From NCBI GenBank assembly GCA_045106855.1, contig JBGCFI010000002.1, positions 186,001 through 250,000 of the forward strand: a stretch of 64,000 nucleotides of DNA, written 5' to 3'. Positions 44,532 through 53,434 of the stretch are shown here, one piece after another. Each line of letters starts with the position of its first letter. The stretch's first letter is position 1. The notes below the pieces were generated by a model. The model made no database searches. It was not told the DNA's origin and saw only the letters and a program-made list of their open reading frames with translations. Made by a program: the position numbers and the translations under genes. This stretch comes from Granulosicoccus sp045106855 (GTDB lineage: Bacteria > Pseudomonadota > Gammaproteobacteria > Granulosicoccales > Granulosicoccaceae).

Positions 44532-44825
44532 CTATTTCATAAACCAACGAAGAGGCTTCGTTGGTTCCCGTATCATGAGTTTTTTTGCTTCAAGATCTAG
44601 TTGAACCGTTTTAGCCCACCATCCGGCTGTTTCTCCCCCTGGAAAAAGTGTTTGGTCTAAATGTGGCTTTACGGCTTCGCGAATCTCATTCTGAGGAAGG
44701 CCTGGTGATTTCTTCGGAAGGGTTTTTTCCATAGCGTTTTTCATCGATTCGTACTTTGCGCGATTTACCCGGGTTGACCGGCCAGGCGTATTAACGTTTT
44801 CTACTTCTATCTTCTCGTCACTCAT
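44532..44825 (-). CDS. Small conserved protein, DUF6958-like
   Basis: 97 residues. EKIEVENVNTPG near the start, KKSPGLPQNEIREAVKPHL in the middle and GGETAGWWAKTVQLDLEAK with KPLRW near the end form a pattern I recall for DUF6958 proteins. The second half looks like a winged-helix arrangement, so DNA binding is possible. It lies 63 bp after the MoaD-like gene on the same strand. Function unknown. Confidence 0.65.
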   Translation of the reverse strand: MSDEKIEVENVNTPGRSTRVNRAKYESMKNAMEKTLPKKSPGLPQNEIREAVKPHLDQTLFPGGETAGWWAKTVQLDLEAKKLMIREPTKPLRWFMK

Positions 44826-44888
44826 CTCAACTATCCAATTGCTTGTATGTCAACACGTGCCACTAAAAATATAAAATTACTAGTCCAG

Positions 44889-45140
44889 TTAGCCTCCCTG
44901 AATTCTAGGTATCAGAAATATCTCTACGTCCTCAGGCAACACTGTATTCCAGCTATCGCGATAAAGGGTACCATCAACCGAAACAGCGATACCCCGGTCA
45001 ATGAAAGGTTGCATGCCAGGATACTGTTCCTTCAGTTTCAGAAACAGTTCGCGAATAGTGTTTGCCTGTATAGGTACCGTTGAGGCCCCGTCTGCATGTG
45101 GGCGTAGTGCAGACCAGAGTTTTACATTGTGCTCGGGCAT
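44889..45140 (-). CDS. MoaD/ThiS-like sulfur-carrier protein
   Basis: 83 residues with a beta-grasp pattern and the C-terminal Gly-Gly (IPRIQGG) that is adenylated and thiocarboxylated in this family. ITS block VKLWSALRPHADG and LPEDVEIFLIP are typical. It follows the molybdenum-hydroxylase operon by about 170 bp, so it may help supply sulfur for the molybdopterin or for the sulfido ligand. No MoeB-like activator or MoaE is adjacent, so it must use enzymes from elsewhere. Confidence 0.8.
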   Translation of the reverse strand: MPEHNVKLWSALRPHADGASTVPIQANTIRELFLKLKEQYPGMQPFIDRGIAVSVDGTLYRDSWNTVLPEDVEIFLIPRIQGG

Positions 45141-45311
45141 ATCGTGAGAGCTCTTGTGTCGTCATGCATTCACAATCCGGCATCGCTACGCAGCTACAAT
45201 ATCGTTGTAAATAATCTGTTTTAACAAAGGTTGTGCGACAGCGCAGCGATGACTGGATATAAAGGGTGAAGTTAACACAGTACGATTAAACGTTTTTTAT
45301 AAACCCGTAAA

Positions 45312-47582
45312 TCAACTCTTGTCAGCCGCTGCCTTATCCAATGCCGCGAGCACTCTCGGAGCGGACATAGGTACATGCGTCATGCGAACACCAAAAGCGT
45401 TTGATACCGCATTTCCAATTGCTGCCAATGGAGGAACAATGGAAGTTTCGCCCACGCCACGGATCCCATAGGGATGATTAGGGTTGGGTATTTCCAGAAT
45501 CTGAGTATCGATCATTGGCAGGTCCGAACACACTGGTATGCGATAGTCAAGAAATCCCGGATTCTGCAGACGACCATCTTCTCCGTATACATATTCCTCA
45601 TTGAGTGCCCAGCCAATACCCTGGGCAGCACCGCCCTGATACTGTCCTTCCACGTACGTTGGATGGACCGCCTTGCCAGCATCCTGAATCACGGTATATC
45701 GAATCACTTGAGTTCGCCCCGTGTCCGGATCTACTTCCACATCACAGATATGCGTGGCAAAAGAAACACCAGCACCATCAGCGACCAACTCGTTGTGTCC
45801 TGCGATTGGGCCACCCGTGTTTGGAGCCTCTGCCGCAATGTCAGCAAGAGAAAGCGGTGCCAGATTGCCGTATTTTTTCCCGAGTGCACGCGCATGACCG
45901 TCAATCCAGTCAACATCTTTTGCGGGAATATCCCACATCAGTGCTGCACGTTGCCTGAGTACTTTGATTGCATTGCGGGCCGAGAGAATTGCAGCCATGG
46001 AGCTAGAGAAGGTGCCTCGACTGCCATCTGTCATATCGTTGTGCCCAAGCGACCCGGTGTCAGCGATTACAGTGCGCACCTGGTCGTAGTGAATGCCCAG
46101 TTCCTCTGCAGCAACCAACGCCAGCGATGCCCGTGCACCGCCTACATCGATAGTGCCCACAGAGAGTGTCACTGAACCATCCGGCCCGATGTTCAAATCG
46201 ACACAGGTTTGACCACCAAAATTGAACCAGAAACCACAGGCCATGCCGCGGCCCTGATTGGGACCTAGTGGTGCGGACATGTGCGGATGATCCTTAGCGG
46301 CTTGCAGGGTGGCGCCGATGCCGATAGGGCCGTATTTGGGACCATACGATGAGCGAGTTCCTTTTGATGCCGCGTTTTTAATACGCAGCTCCAGTGCGTC
46401 CATGCCGATGCTGTTAGCCAACTCGTCAATCACACTCTCCACGGCAAATGCGGCCATCGGGGCGGAGGGCGCTCTATAGGCGGTGGTTTTTGGTCGATTG
46501 ACCAGCACTTCGTAGCCGACAGTTTTAACGTTCTTCAGGTCATAACAGGCAAATGCTGTCATGGCACCGAGCTCTGCCCACATACCCTCATAGGGACCAC
46601 AGCTATAGCGTAATGTTGCTTCAGCTGCCGTGATGCTGCCTTTTTTGGTGATACCGATTTTTACATCGATGGATGTTGCACTGGTGGGGCCAGAAGCACG
46701 AAAGACTTCCTCACGGCTCATGACAAGTTTCACTGGTCGGTTAGCCTTGCGTGACAAGGCCAGGGCAACGGGTTCAGCCCAGACATGTGTTTTGCCACCG
46801 AAGCCGCCGCCAATCTCGGTGGGTGTGACGCGCAGGCTGGAGACGTCCATACCAAGCAATTCGGCGCATTGCTGACGAAACACGAAATGCCCCTGTGTGC
46901 AGACCCATAATTCGCCACTGCCATCAGGGCTTACGTTAGCCACGCACGCGTGTGGCTCGATGTAGCCCTGGTGACTTTGCTCGGTGTGAAAGGTACGTTC
47001 AATGATGACATCGGCTTTGGCAAAGCCTTTTTCTATATCGCCGTGCCCGAACTCAGAGCGGTTGGCGACATTGCTCGCCTTCCTGGGTTTGGGTTCTACG
47101 CCCTTGGTAAAACACTTCTTGTTAATAAGCGGTGCGGTTTTTTTGATGGCTTCATCAACGTCGGTTACGTGAGGCAGCAGTTTGTAATCAACGTCTATCA
47201 GCTTGAGTGCTTTTCTTGCGGTAGGTGCGTCTATTGCCGCGACTGCTGCCACGGCATGACCGTCGTAAAGTGCACTTTTGCGCGCCATGCAGTTGTCCAG
47301 TATGTCGTACATGTCGGAGTTACCGTCTGTTAAATCCGGTAGATCCTTGGCGGTTATGACAGCCTTCACACCGGGCAGTGCTTCTGCCTTGCTGGTATCG
47401 ATACTGACAATTTTGGCATGGGCATGAGGTGAACGTAGCACGCGAGCAACCAGCTGGCCTGGCAAGTCAATATCGGCACCGTAGCGCGCTCTCCCTGTGA
47501 CCTTGTCAATCCCATCAGGACGCAGGGGACGGGTGCCGATCGATTTGAAGTCCTGCGCGGTGTACTTGGTTTCAGCATTCAT
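45312..47582 (-). CDS. Xanthine dehydrogenase-family molybdopterin-binding subunit
   Basis: 756 residues. The N-terminal a/b-hammerhead domain (GTRPLRPDGIDKVTGRARYGAD) is followed by two molybdopterin-binding domains with GGGFGGKTH near 258, and the catalytic-type Glu in RGVGETS near 717. The segment AYRAPSAPMAAF replaces the AYxCSFR loop of CO dehydrogenase, so this is not a CoxL. The enzyme should hydroxylate a heterocycle or aldehyde, or reduce an aromatic CoA ester. The order FAD subunit, iron-sulfur subunit, molybdenum subunit and four-base spacing make a single transcript. Confidence 0.92.
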   Translation of the reverse strand: MNAETKYTAQDFKSIGTRPLRPDGIDKVTGRARYGADIDLPGQLVARVLRSPHAHAKIVSIDTSKAEALPGVKAVITAKDLPDLTDGNSDMYDILDNCMARKSALYDGHAVAAVAAIDAPTARKALKLIDVDYKLLPHVTDVDEAIKKTAPLINKKCFTKGVEPKPRKASNVANRSEFGHGDIEKGFAKADVIIERTFHTEQSHQGYIEPHACVANVSPDGSGELWVCTQGHFVFRQQCAELLGMDVSSLRVTPTEIGGGFGGKTHVWAEPVALALSRKANRPVKLVMSREEVFRASGPTSATSIDVKIGITKKGSITAAEATLRYSCGPYEGMWAELGAMTAFACYDLKNVKTVGYEVLVNRPKTTAYRAPSAPMAAFAVESVIDELANSIGMDALELRIKNAASKGTRSSYGPKYGPIGIGATLQAAKDHPHMSAPLGPNQGRGMACGFWFNFGGQTCVDLNIGPDGSVTLSVGTIDVGGARASLALVAAEELGIHYDQVRTVIADTGSLGHNDMTDGSRGTFSSSMAAILSARNAIKVLRQRAALMWDIPAKDVDWIDGHARALGKKYGNLAPLSLADIAAEAPNTGGPIAGHNELVADGAGVSFATHICDVEVDPDTGRTQVIRYTVIQDAGKAVHPTYVEGQYQGGAAQGIGWALNEEYVYGEDGRLQNPGFLDYRIPVCSDLPMIDTQILEIPNPNHPYGIRGVGETSIVPPLAAIGNAVSNAFGVRMTHVPMSAPRVLAALDKAAADKS

Positions 47583-47585
47583 GAG

Positions 47586-48056
47586 TTATCCTCGTAAGTC
47601 GGCGGCTGTGGCTTGTACTGCACGAACAATTTTGTCGTAGCCAGTACAGCGACATAAATTACCCGCCAACGCATAACGAATCTCTTCTTCGGTAGGATCT
47701 GGGTTGCGTTTTAGAAGAGCATTTGCAGCCATTAATATACCGGGCGTGCAAATACCGCATTGCAGAGCTGCGTGTTCGATGAACTTGGTTTGTAAAGGAT
47801 GTAAATCTGCACCGTTGGCGAGTCCTTCGATGGTTTCTACCTGTCGGCCCTCAGCTTCTGCGCCCAGTACAAGGCACGAACAGACCAGAGCGCCATCGAG
47901 TATCACACTGCAGCTTCCACAGTCTCCCGTACCGCAGCCTTCTTTAGCGCCTTTCAGGTCGAGCCGGTTACGCAGAACATCGAGCAGGGTTTCGTCAGGT
48001 TCACAGATGTAACTCTGTGCATCGCCATTGATTTTGGTATTAACTAACAAGCTCAT
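47586..48056 (-). CDS. Molybdenum hydroxylase 2Fe-2S subunit
   Basis: 156 residues, normal length. The plant-type 2Fe-2S site is GCGTGDCGSC plus a following Cys (LVCSC) at 45-65. The second all-helical 2Fe-2S site has QCGICTPGIL near 103 and CRCTGYDKIV near 138. It carries electrons from the molybdenum site to FAD. It overlaps the FAD-subunit gene by four bases. Confidence 0.95.
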   Translation of the reverse strand: MSLLVNTKINGDAQSYICEPDETLLDVLRNRLDLKGAKEGCGTGDCGSCSVILDGALVCSCLVLGAEAEGRQVETIEGLANGADLHPLQTKFIEHAALQCGICTPGILMAANALLKRNPDPTEEEIRYALAGNLCRCTGYDKIVRAVQATAADLRG

Positions 48057-48916
48057 GATTTTCCTCCAGCGCGCGTGAACGCTGACTGCGCCGCCCGCTT
48101 TGCAAGTACGCCGGCTACCCGGGTTCGATACGCCACTGTTCCGCGTTTGTCGTCAATAGGGTTGCAAGCGGCTGAACATGCGGTTGCTAGTTCAACCAGG
48201 GTTGAATCATCCAGAGTTTTACCTGTCAGTGCTTTCTCGGCAGCTTTGACGCGAAGCGCTGTGGGTGCCACCGCGCCTAGGGTGACGCGGGCTCCAGTGA
48301 TGATGTTTTTTCTATCCACGGTCAAGTTAACGCCCGCACTGACTACGGCAATGTCCATTTCAGTCCTGGGTGTGTGGCGAATATAGGCGTCAGCAGATCG
48401 GGCTTCACGAGCCGGTAATTCTATGGAAACCACCAGTTCGCCTTTTTTCAGTGAGTTCTTGCCCGGGCCGGTGGGAATTTTTTCAACTGGCAACAAACGC
48501 TCACCTTTAGGACCTGCTATGCGTGCTTGAGCCCCTGCGGCAATCAGGGCAGGGGTGCTATCTGCCGCAGGAGATGCGTTACATAGATTACCGACGATGG
48601 TACAACGACCCTGAATCTGGTCAGAACCTATAAGAGCTGCTGCCTCAACCAGGCCCGGCCATGCTTTGCGCAGTGCTTTATTTGCGCATAGCTTGCTGCA
48701 GGAGACTGCAGCACCAATACTGAAGCCTTCTGTCGTTTTTTTGATCGTGTGCATCGCCTTGATTCGCTTGATATCGATGATGAGATCAGGTTCGATGAAA
48801 CCGCCCTTCATGCGTACGATGAGGTCGGTGCCGCCGGCAAGGAGGTGGACATGGCCGCGAGTGCCGGACAGTAACGAAACGGCATCAGCGGTGGTTTGGG
48901 GGGCTTCGTATCGCAA
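48053..48916 (-). CDS. Molybdenum hydroxylase FAD-binding subunit
   Basis: 287 residues, typical of CoxM/HcrB-type subunits. The FAD loops are LLAGGTDLIVRMKGG near 27-40 and TIVGNLCNASPAADSTP near 107-123. The start is TTG at 48916; it gives the family N-terminus MRYEAP. It is the first gene of the operon. It passes electrons from the iron-sulfur subunit to an acceptor such as NAD or a quinone. Confidence 0.93.
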   Translation of the reverse strand: MRYEAPQTTADAVSLLSGTRGHVHLLAGGTDLIVRMKGGFIEPDLIIDIKRIKAMHTIKKTTEGFSIGAAVSCSKLCANKALRKAWPGLVEAAALIGSDQIQGRCTIVGNLCNASPAADSTPALIAAGAQARIAGPKGERLLPVEKIPTGPGKNSLKKGELVVSIELPAREARSADAYIRHTPRTEMDIAVVSAGVNLTVDRKNIITGARVTLGAVAPTALRVKAAEKALTGKTLDDSTLVELATACSAACNPIDDKRGTVAYRTRVAGVLAKRAAQSAFTRAGGKS

Positions 48917-49304
48917 AATGTCTGAACCTGTTTAGGAGTTTGAGGGATAGTGTCGATGAAATGACTCAAGCGGTCAATTAGACTCACTCGTTTTTTGTTA
49001 CGCACGGATTTGCATGGGCCCGCGTTGGTCGGAATGGGCGGCCTCCGCCGTGGTGCACCATTAGAGCATCACATACTCTCTGATACGTGTTATTTACAGC
49101 TAAATGGTAATCTGACAGGTCATATTAGCACTTGACGATATCGTTTTTGGTAAGGACCGTGGCCGAAAGGTTTGACGATTTCTGAGGCGAGGGTTCTGAT
49201 TTGCTAGCCGGCTATCGGTCTTGTAGTTGTCAAATGCGTTGTCCCGCTTAGGTTTTTGTCTCTGATCGATCTGCTGCGACGATAATTTTAATTGTGTTGC
49301 AGTT
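48917..49304. other. Upstream region of the molybdenum-hydroxylase operon
   Basis: 388 bp between two minus-strand genes. It holds a hairpin GGCGG-CCT-CCGCC at 49037-49049 and a perfect palindrome TGGTGCACCA at 49051-49060, both about 120-145 bp upstream of the FAD-subunit start. They could form an operator or the terminator of the MFS gene. Nothing else is recognised. Confidence 0.4.
49037..49060. promoter_or_regulatory. Adjacent hairpin and palindrome
   Basis: GGCGG-CCT-CCGCC followed two bases later by the 10-bp palindrome TGGTGCACCA. Position upstream of the molybdenum-hydroxylase operon suggests a regulator site; no regulator gene lies next to the operon. Confidence 0.35.
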
Positions 49305-50507
49305 TTAAAGAGTCTCCTTGGCTAATTCAACATGAGTCAGCAGTAGCGTTATAAACAAACCGGTAGCGGCAAGCATTGCCAAAAGTAGAAATGCCATGTC
49401 ATAACTTCCCTGGGAATCATAAATCCAACCGGCAAGCAAAGGTCCTGCAGCGCCACTCAGCGTACCAAAGAATACGACGGTGCCAAAAGTGGTGCCGATA
49501 GCTCGCATGCCAAAGTACTCGGCAAGTGTCGGTGACACAACGGTGAAGAAACCACCATGTGCAAAACCATAGAGCAATGCGAAGCCAAAGAGGTAACGAG
49601 GGTCGTTAATTTGCCTTAATAGAAGGAGGCTGATGAGCAGCAGGGAGAAACAGATTAGATAGCCTTGCTTGCCGCCAATCTGATCGATACTCCAGCCCAA
49701 TGCCAGGCGACCAAGGATACTTAATGCGCCGATACTGGATAATACGGCGGCCGCAGTGGGTGCGTCAAAGCCCAGATCTTCGGCATGTATAACTATGTGC
49801 ACGGGAATGGTCATTAATGATGGGAATAGCATGAATTGCAGTGTACAGAACATCCAGAACTGTCTAGTGCGGCGTACCTCTTTGAACAGTGGTCCTTGTT
49901 TCTCTGTGGAAGCATCTTCGGAAGGATCGGCTGCGGGTGGCCTGTCGCCCATCAGCCAGGCAGCAATCATCAAAATCGTGAAAGCGAGTAGACCCATGTA
50001 TAGAAAAGACTGGCGCCAACCAAATTCAATAATCAACCAGGCGGCAAGCAACGGTACGATTATCTGTCCAAATGCAGTGCCAACCTTGACGACACCAGTC
50101 ATGCGCCCACGCTTTGTATTAAACCAGCGAGCAATCGTTGATAGGGTTACGGTGTCGTGGGTCGCCATTCCAATGCCGATGGCAATACCGAATAGCAAAA
50201 TAGCCTGCCAGGGTTCATTTACGAAAGAGAGAAGGGAGTAGCCACATGCATAAATGAAACCGGAGGCTACCAGTACCCAACGTGGGCCAAACCGATCATT
50301 CAATCGGCCGGCGCTGATAGCCAATAACCCCATAATCAGAAATGCAAGAGATGTACAGGCCGACATGATGGTGCGTGACCAGCCTAGCTCTGTCTCCAAG
50401 GCAGAAAAAAACACACCGTAGGCGAACACACCGCCGATTACTGTGAACTGTATCAGGGAGGCTCCGAGCACAATCGGAGCTCTGTTACGCCGGGTTGGAT
50501 TAATCAC
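49305..50507 (-). CDS. MFS transporter, OFA/monocarboxylate type
   Basis: 400 residues from a GTG at 50507, with twelve expected helices. Hallmarks are FAYGVFFSALETELGWSRTIMS near 28-50, the loop-2 motif GRLNDRFGPRWVL near 66-78, and RGRMTGVVKVGTAFGQ near 133-148. This is the oxalate/formate antiporter (monocarboxylate porter) group. It may import an organic acid for the molybdenum hydroxylase encoded downstream on the same strand. Confidence 0.88.
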   Translation of the reverse strand: MINPTRRNRAPIVLGASLIQFTVIGGVFAYGVFFSALETELGWSRTIMSACTSLAFLIMGLLAISAGRLNDRFGPRWVLVASGFIYACGYSLLSFVNEPWQAILLFGIAIGIGMATHDTVTLSTIARWFNTKRGRMTGVVKVGTAFGQIIVPLLAAWLIIEFGWRQSFLYMGLLAFTILMIAAWLMGDRPPAADPSEDASTEKQGPLFKEVRRTRQFWMFCTLQFMLFPSLMTIPVHIVIHAEDLGFDAPTAAAVLSSIGALSILGRLALGWSIDQIGGKQGYLICFSLLLISLLLLRQINDPRYLFGFALLYGFAHGGFFTVVSPTLAEYFGMRAIGTTFGTVVFFGTLSGAAGPLLAGWIYDSQGSYDMAFLLLAMLAATGLFITLLLTHVELAKETL

Positions 50508-50740
50508 GTAAGTGGGACTCTGGAAGTCTGACTGAGTGTGTCAGTTCAGTTCAATGGTAGCCTGATTAGTTATATTTCGCAGTCGGTTTATTCGGGGCTA
50601 ACCGGATCACATTGAAAAAAGTAATCGTCAGTGAGGTAAAAGTAGCTTTCGTTTTAATATTCCAGCAAGAGGGTGGTATCGTTTGATTTGATAGATGTCC
50701 TCAATCAGATAGTTTCAATAGGTAGCTGAAAAGGCAATTT

Positions 50741-52099
50741 ATGCAGCACTGTGATGTCGCCATTGTAGGATCGGGTATTGTTGGCATTGCAACAGCCTAC
50801 TATCTTAAAACGCTAAATCCGCAGATATCTGTGATTTTGATTGATGCAGGTCCGCCGATGGCGCTGACTTCTGCCCAATCGGGTGAAAATTATCGAAACT
50901 GGTGGCCACATCCGGTAATGACGGCATTCACCGATCACAGTATCGATTTGATGGAGTCCTTGGCTCGTGAGTCGAACGATTCATTCAATATGAATCGGCG
51001 CGGTTATGTATTGTCAACCCGCGCTGACGATGTTGATACACTGATGAGTGAGTTGGAACACGGCTATTCGCAGTTGAGCCACAACGATATCCGTATACAT
51101 GATACAGCATCAGGTTCCCATTATATAAAACCTGTCAATGCTAACTGGGAGCATGCACCTTCTGGTGTAGATGTATTAAAAAACCAGGAATTGATCAAAG
51201 CGACTTTCCCATCGTACGATCCGGCCATCAAAACGATTGTTCATATAAGGCGTGCCGGTGCCATCAGTGCGCAGCAAATGGGGCAGCTAATGCTTTCACG
51301 ATTCAAGCTGGCCGGTGGTCAGCGTGTGTCCGCTAGTGTTGTTGGCATTGAAGTACCCGGCGACTTTATTGTCAGGACTGATCATCCTGATAGAAACATC
51401 AGGGCTGAGAAAATAATCAACGCCGCAGGGCCTTTTATAAATGACATAGCCCGTATGCTTGGCACCCAGCTACCTGTAAGTAATACCTTGCAACAAAAAA
51501 TTGCTTTTGAGGACACGCTGGGAGCGATACCCAGACAGATGCCATTTTCCATTGACCTTGACGCTCAGGAGATCGACTGGGAAGTTGAGGAGCGACAACT
51601 GCTAGCGGAAAGTGAGGATCATCGATGGCTGACGGCCGAACTGCCGGGCGCTATTCATTGTCGGCCTGATGGAGGTGATAACGGTAATTGGGTAAAGCTG
51701 GGCTGGGCATTCAACGACGTTAGCGTCGCCCCTGTGCGGGACCCCGAGTTGATGGAATCATTTCCCGAGATCGTATTGCATGGTGCTGCGCGGCTTAATC
51801 CAGCTCTTAAATCCTACTATGGCAGTTTGCCAAGGGCTATGCATCACTATGGTGGATATTACACGCTGACGGATGAAAACTGGCCCCTCGTCGGCGCTAT
51901 GGACACAGTGGGTAGCTATGTGGTCGGAGCCATGTCAGGGTTCGGCACGATGGCCGCCTGTGCGGCAGGAGACCTGTGTGCCCGGGTGGTGTTGGCTAAA
52001 GATATTCCTGATTATGCGCATTCTCTATCTCCTCAACGGTATTCGGATTCAGCACTGATGGCGGAAATAAGAGCTCTGTCGCAGCGCGGGATATTGTAG
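50741..52099 (+). CDS. FAD-dependent oxidoreductase, DAO family
   Basis: 452 residues. The FAD-binding N-terminus VAIVGSGIVGIATAYYL at 5-21 is followed by the DAO fold. NWWPHP near 53-58 and GAMSGFGTMAACAAGD near 404-419 are visible blocks. The family oxidises amines or amino acids (sarcosine, D-amino acids, glycerol-phosphate-like substrates). Placed directly ahead of an amino-acid importer, it probably oxidises the imported compound or a product of it. Start ATG 50741. Confidence 0.88.
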   Translation: MQHCDVAIVGSGIVGIATAYYLKTLNPQISVILIDAGPPMALTSAQSGENYRNWWPHPVMTAFTDHSIDLMESLARESNDSFNMNRRGYVLSTRADDVDTLMSELEHGYSQLSHNDIRIHDTASGSHYIKPVNANWEHAPSGVDVLKNQELIKATFPSYDPAIKTIVHIRRAGAISAQQMGQLMLSRFKLAGGQRVSASVVGIEVPGDFIVRTDHPDRNIRAEKIINAAGPFINDIARMLGTQLPVSNTLQQKIAFEDTLGAIPRQMPFSIDLDAQEIDWEVEERQLLAESEDHRWLTAELPGAIHCRPDGGDNGNWVKLGWAFNDVSVAPVRDPELMESFPEIVLHGAARLNPALKSYYGSLPRAMHHYGGYYTLTDENWPLVGAMDTVGSYVVGAMSGFGTMAACAAGDLCARVVLAKDIPDYAHSLSPQRYSDSALMAEIRALSQRGIL

Positions 52100-52240
52100 T
52101 TTTACAAGTGAACAAAAAATATATACAAAAAAAGTGAAATTGTCGCGGGTCAGGTTTATTTTTGATTTGTATTGACAGTCGATTCATTTATGATGTCAGA
52201 ACGTGAAATTGGATAAACAAGAGAAAATAAGAGAGGATAT

Positions 52241-53287
52241 ATGATTCAATTAAAAAAACAGTTGCTTCCCGTTATTGCCGGATGCTTGGGCGCTTTGTCT
52301 TGGTTGCCAACTGCGGTTAACGCTGACAACGGTGACACCCTTAAGACGGTAATGGACCGCGGTAGCTTGTTGTGTTCCGGGCATAACGGTAGTTTTCCAC
52401 CGTTTGTTCAAGTCACTGACGATAACAAGTGGAGCGGTTACGATATTGATTATTGTCGTGCGCTGGCTGTTGCTTTATTTGGTACCGATGAAAAACTGAA
52501 AGTCGTACCTATCAGTTGGGCGCAGCGTTTCCCATCCTTGCAATCGGGTGATATTGATATCGTTATCAAGGCTACGGGTTGGACTATGGGTCGTGATACC
52601 GAGTTGGGAATTCAATTTTCACGTCCTTATTTTGTAGGTGCTACTAATGTCATGATGCCAAAGGAGCTTGGTAGCACGTCACCTGAAACTCTTGAGGGTG
52701 GTTCCTTGTGTGCTAACGCCGGGACATCAACAGAGCGCCTGGCGGCTAATTTTTTCAAGAGTCGTGGCATAGAAATCGAAATGATCACGTTTGAAAAGAG
52801 TGAAGAAACACGTGAAGCGTACTTTGCCGGTCGATGCGATAGCCTGGTTGGCTGGGGACCGAATCTTGCCGTAACACGCCAGAGTGCTCCAAACCCTGAC
52901 GACCACGCCATGATGGATGTTGCACTGGCACTGGAGCCAGAATCAGCGGCCATGCGCCAGGGTGACGATAACTGGGTGGACATCGTAAACTGGATGTTTG
53001 CAGCTACCTGGATTGCAGAAGCCAACGGAATTTCGTCAGAAAACGTTGATGAACACAAAGCCAACCCGGCAGACAGCACTGTTGAAAAACTTTTGGGTGT
53101 CACACCTGGTATCGGTGAACGTCTGGGGTTAAACGATGACTGGGCCTATAACGTCATAAAGCAAGTGGGTAACTCTGCAGAGATTTTCTCACGTAATATC
53201 GGTGAAGGTTCTGTCTACAAACTCGATCGTGGCCTAAATGCCTTATGGAGTGAAGGTGGTGTCATTGTTCCAATGATACTTGATTGA
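52241..53287 (+). CDS. aapJ: General amino-acid ABC transporter substrate-binding protein
   Basis: 348 residues with a signal peptide cut near VNADNG. Family-3 solute-binding features: VMDRGSLLCSGHNGSFPPF, GYDIDYCRALAVALFG and the DSLVGWGPNLAV block. Length and content match AapJ/BztA rather than the shorter His or Gln binding proteins. It captures amino acids or related zwitterions in the periplasm. GAGAGG sits 5 bases before the ATG. A hairpin overlaps its stop codon. Confidence 0.9.
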   Translation: MIQLKKQLLPVIAGCLGALSWLPTAVNADNGDTLKTVMDRGSLLCSGHNGSFPPFVQVTDDNKWSGYDIDYCRALAVALFGTDEKLKVVPISWAQRFPSLQSGDIDIVIKATGWTMGRDTELGIQFSRPYFVGATNVMMPKELGSTSPETLEGGSLCANAGTSTERLAANFFKSRGIEIEMITFEKSEETREAYFAGRCDSLVGWGPNLAVTRQSAPNPDDHAMMDVALALEPESAAMRQGDDNWVDIVNWMFAATWIAEANGISSENVDEHKANPADSTVEKLLGVTPGIGERLGLNDDWAYNVIKQVGNSAEIFSRNIGEGSVYKLDRGLNALWSEGGVIVPMILD

Positions 53288-53309
53288 ATCTCACGCGTTA
53301 GTTCAATCA
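53281..53309 (+). promoter_or_regulatory. Intercistronic hairpin after aapJ
   Basis: TGATTGAA (containing the aapJ stop) pairs perfectly with TTCAATCA across a 13-base loop. No T tract follows. As after other binding-protein genes, it likely protects the aapJ message and lowers expression of the permease genes. Confidence 0.5.
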
Positions 53310-53434
53310 GTTCAACTGCGTTGACGACAGATATCGTCCAGCGTATTGATTCCTGTCCGGTTGTACTCTGCAATAAAATTCTGGAAAAGCAGGCAGCCGG
53401 ACAGTCCCTTCCCACAATCAACGTAAGCTCATTC

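Noticed and set aside
45474..46175. 233-codon plus-strand frame
   Set aside because: Lies wholly antisense to the molybdenum subunit gene, which has full family homology; no protein character.
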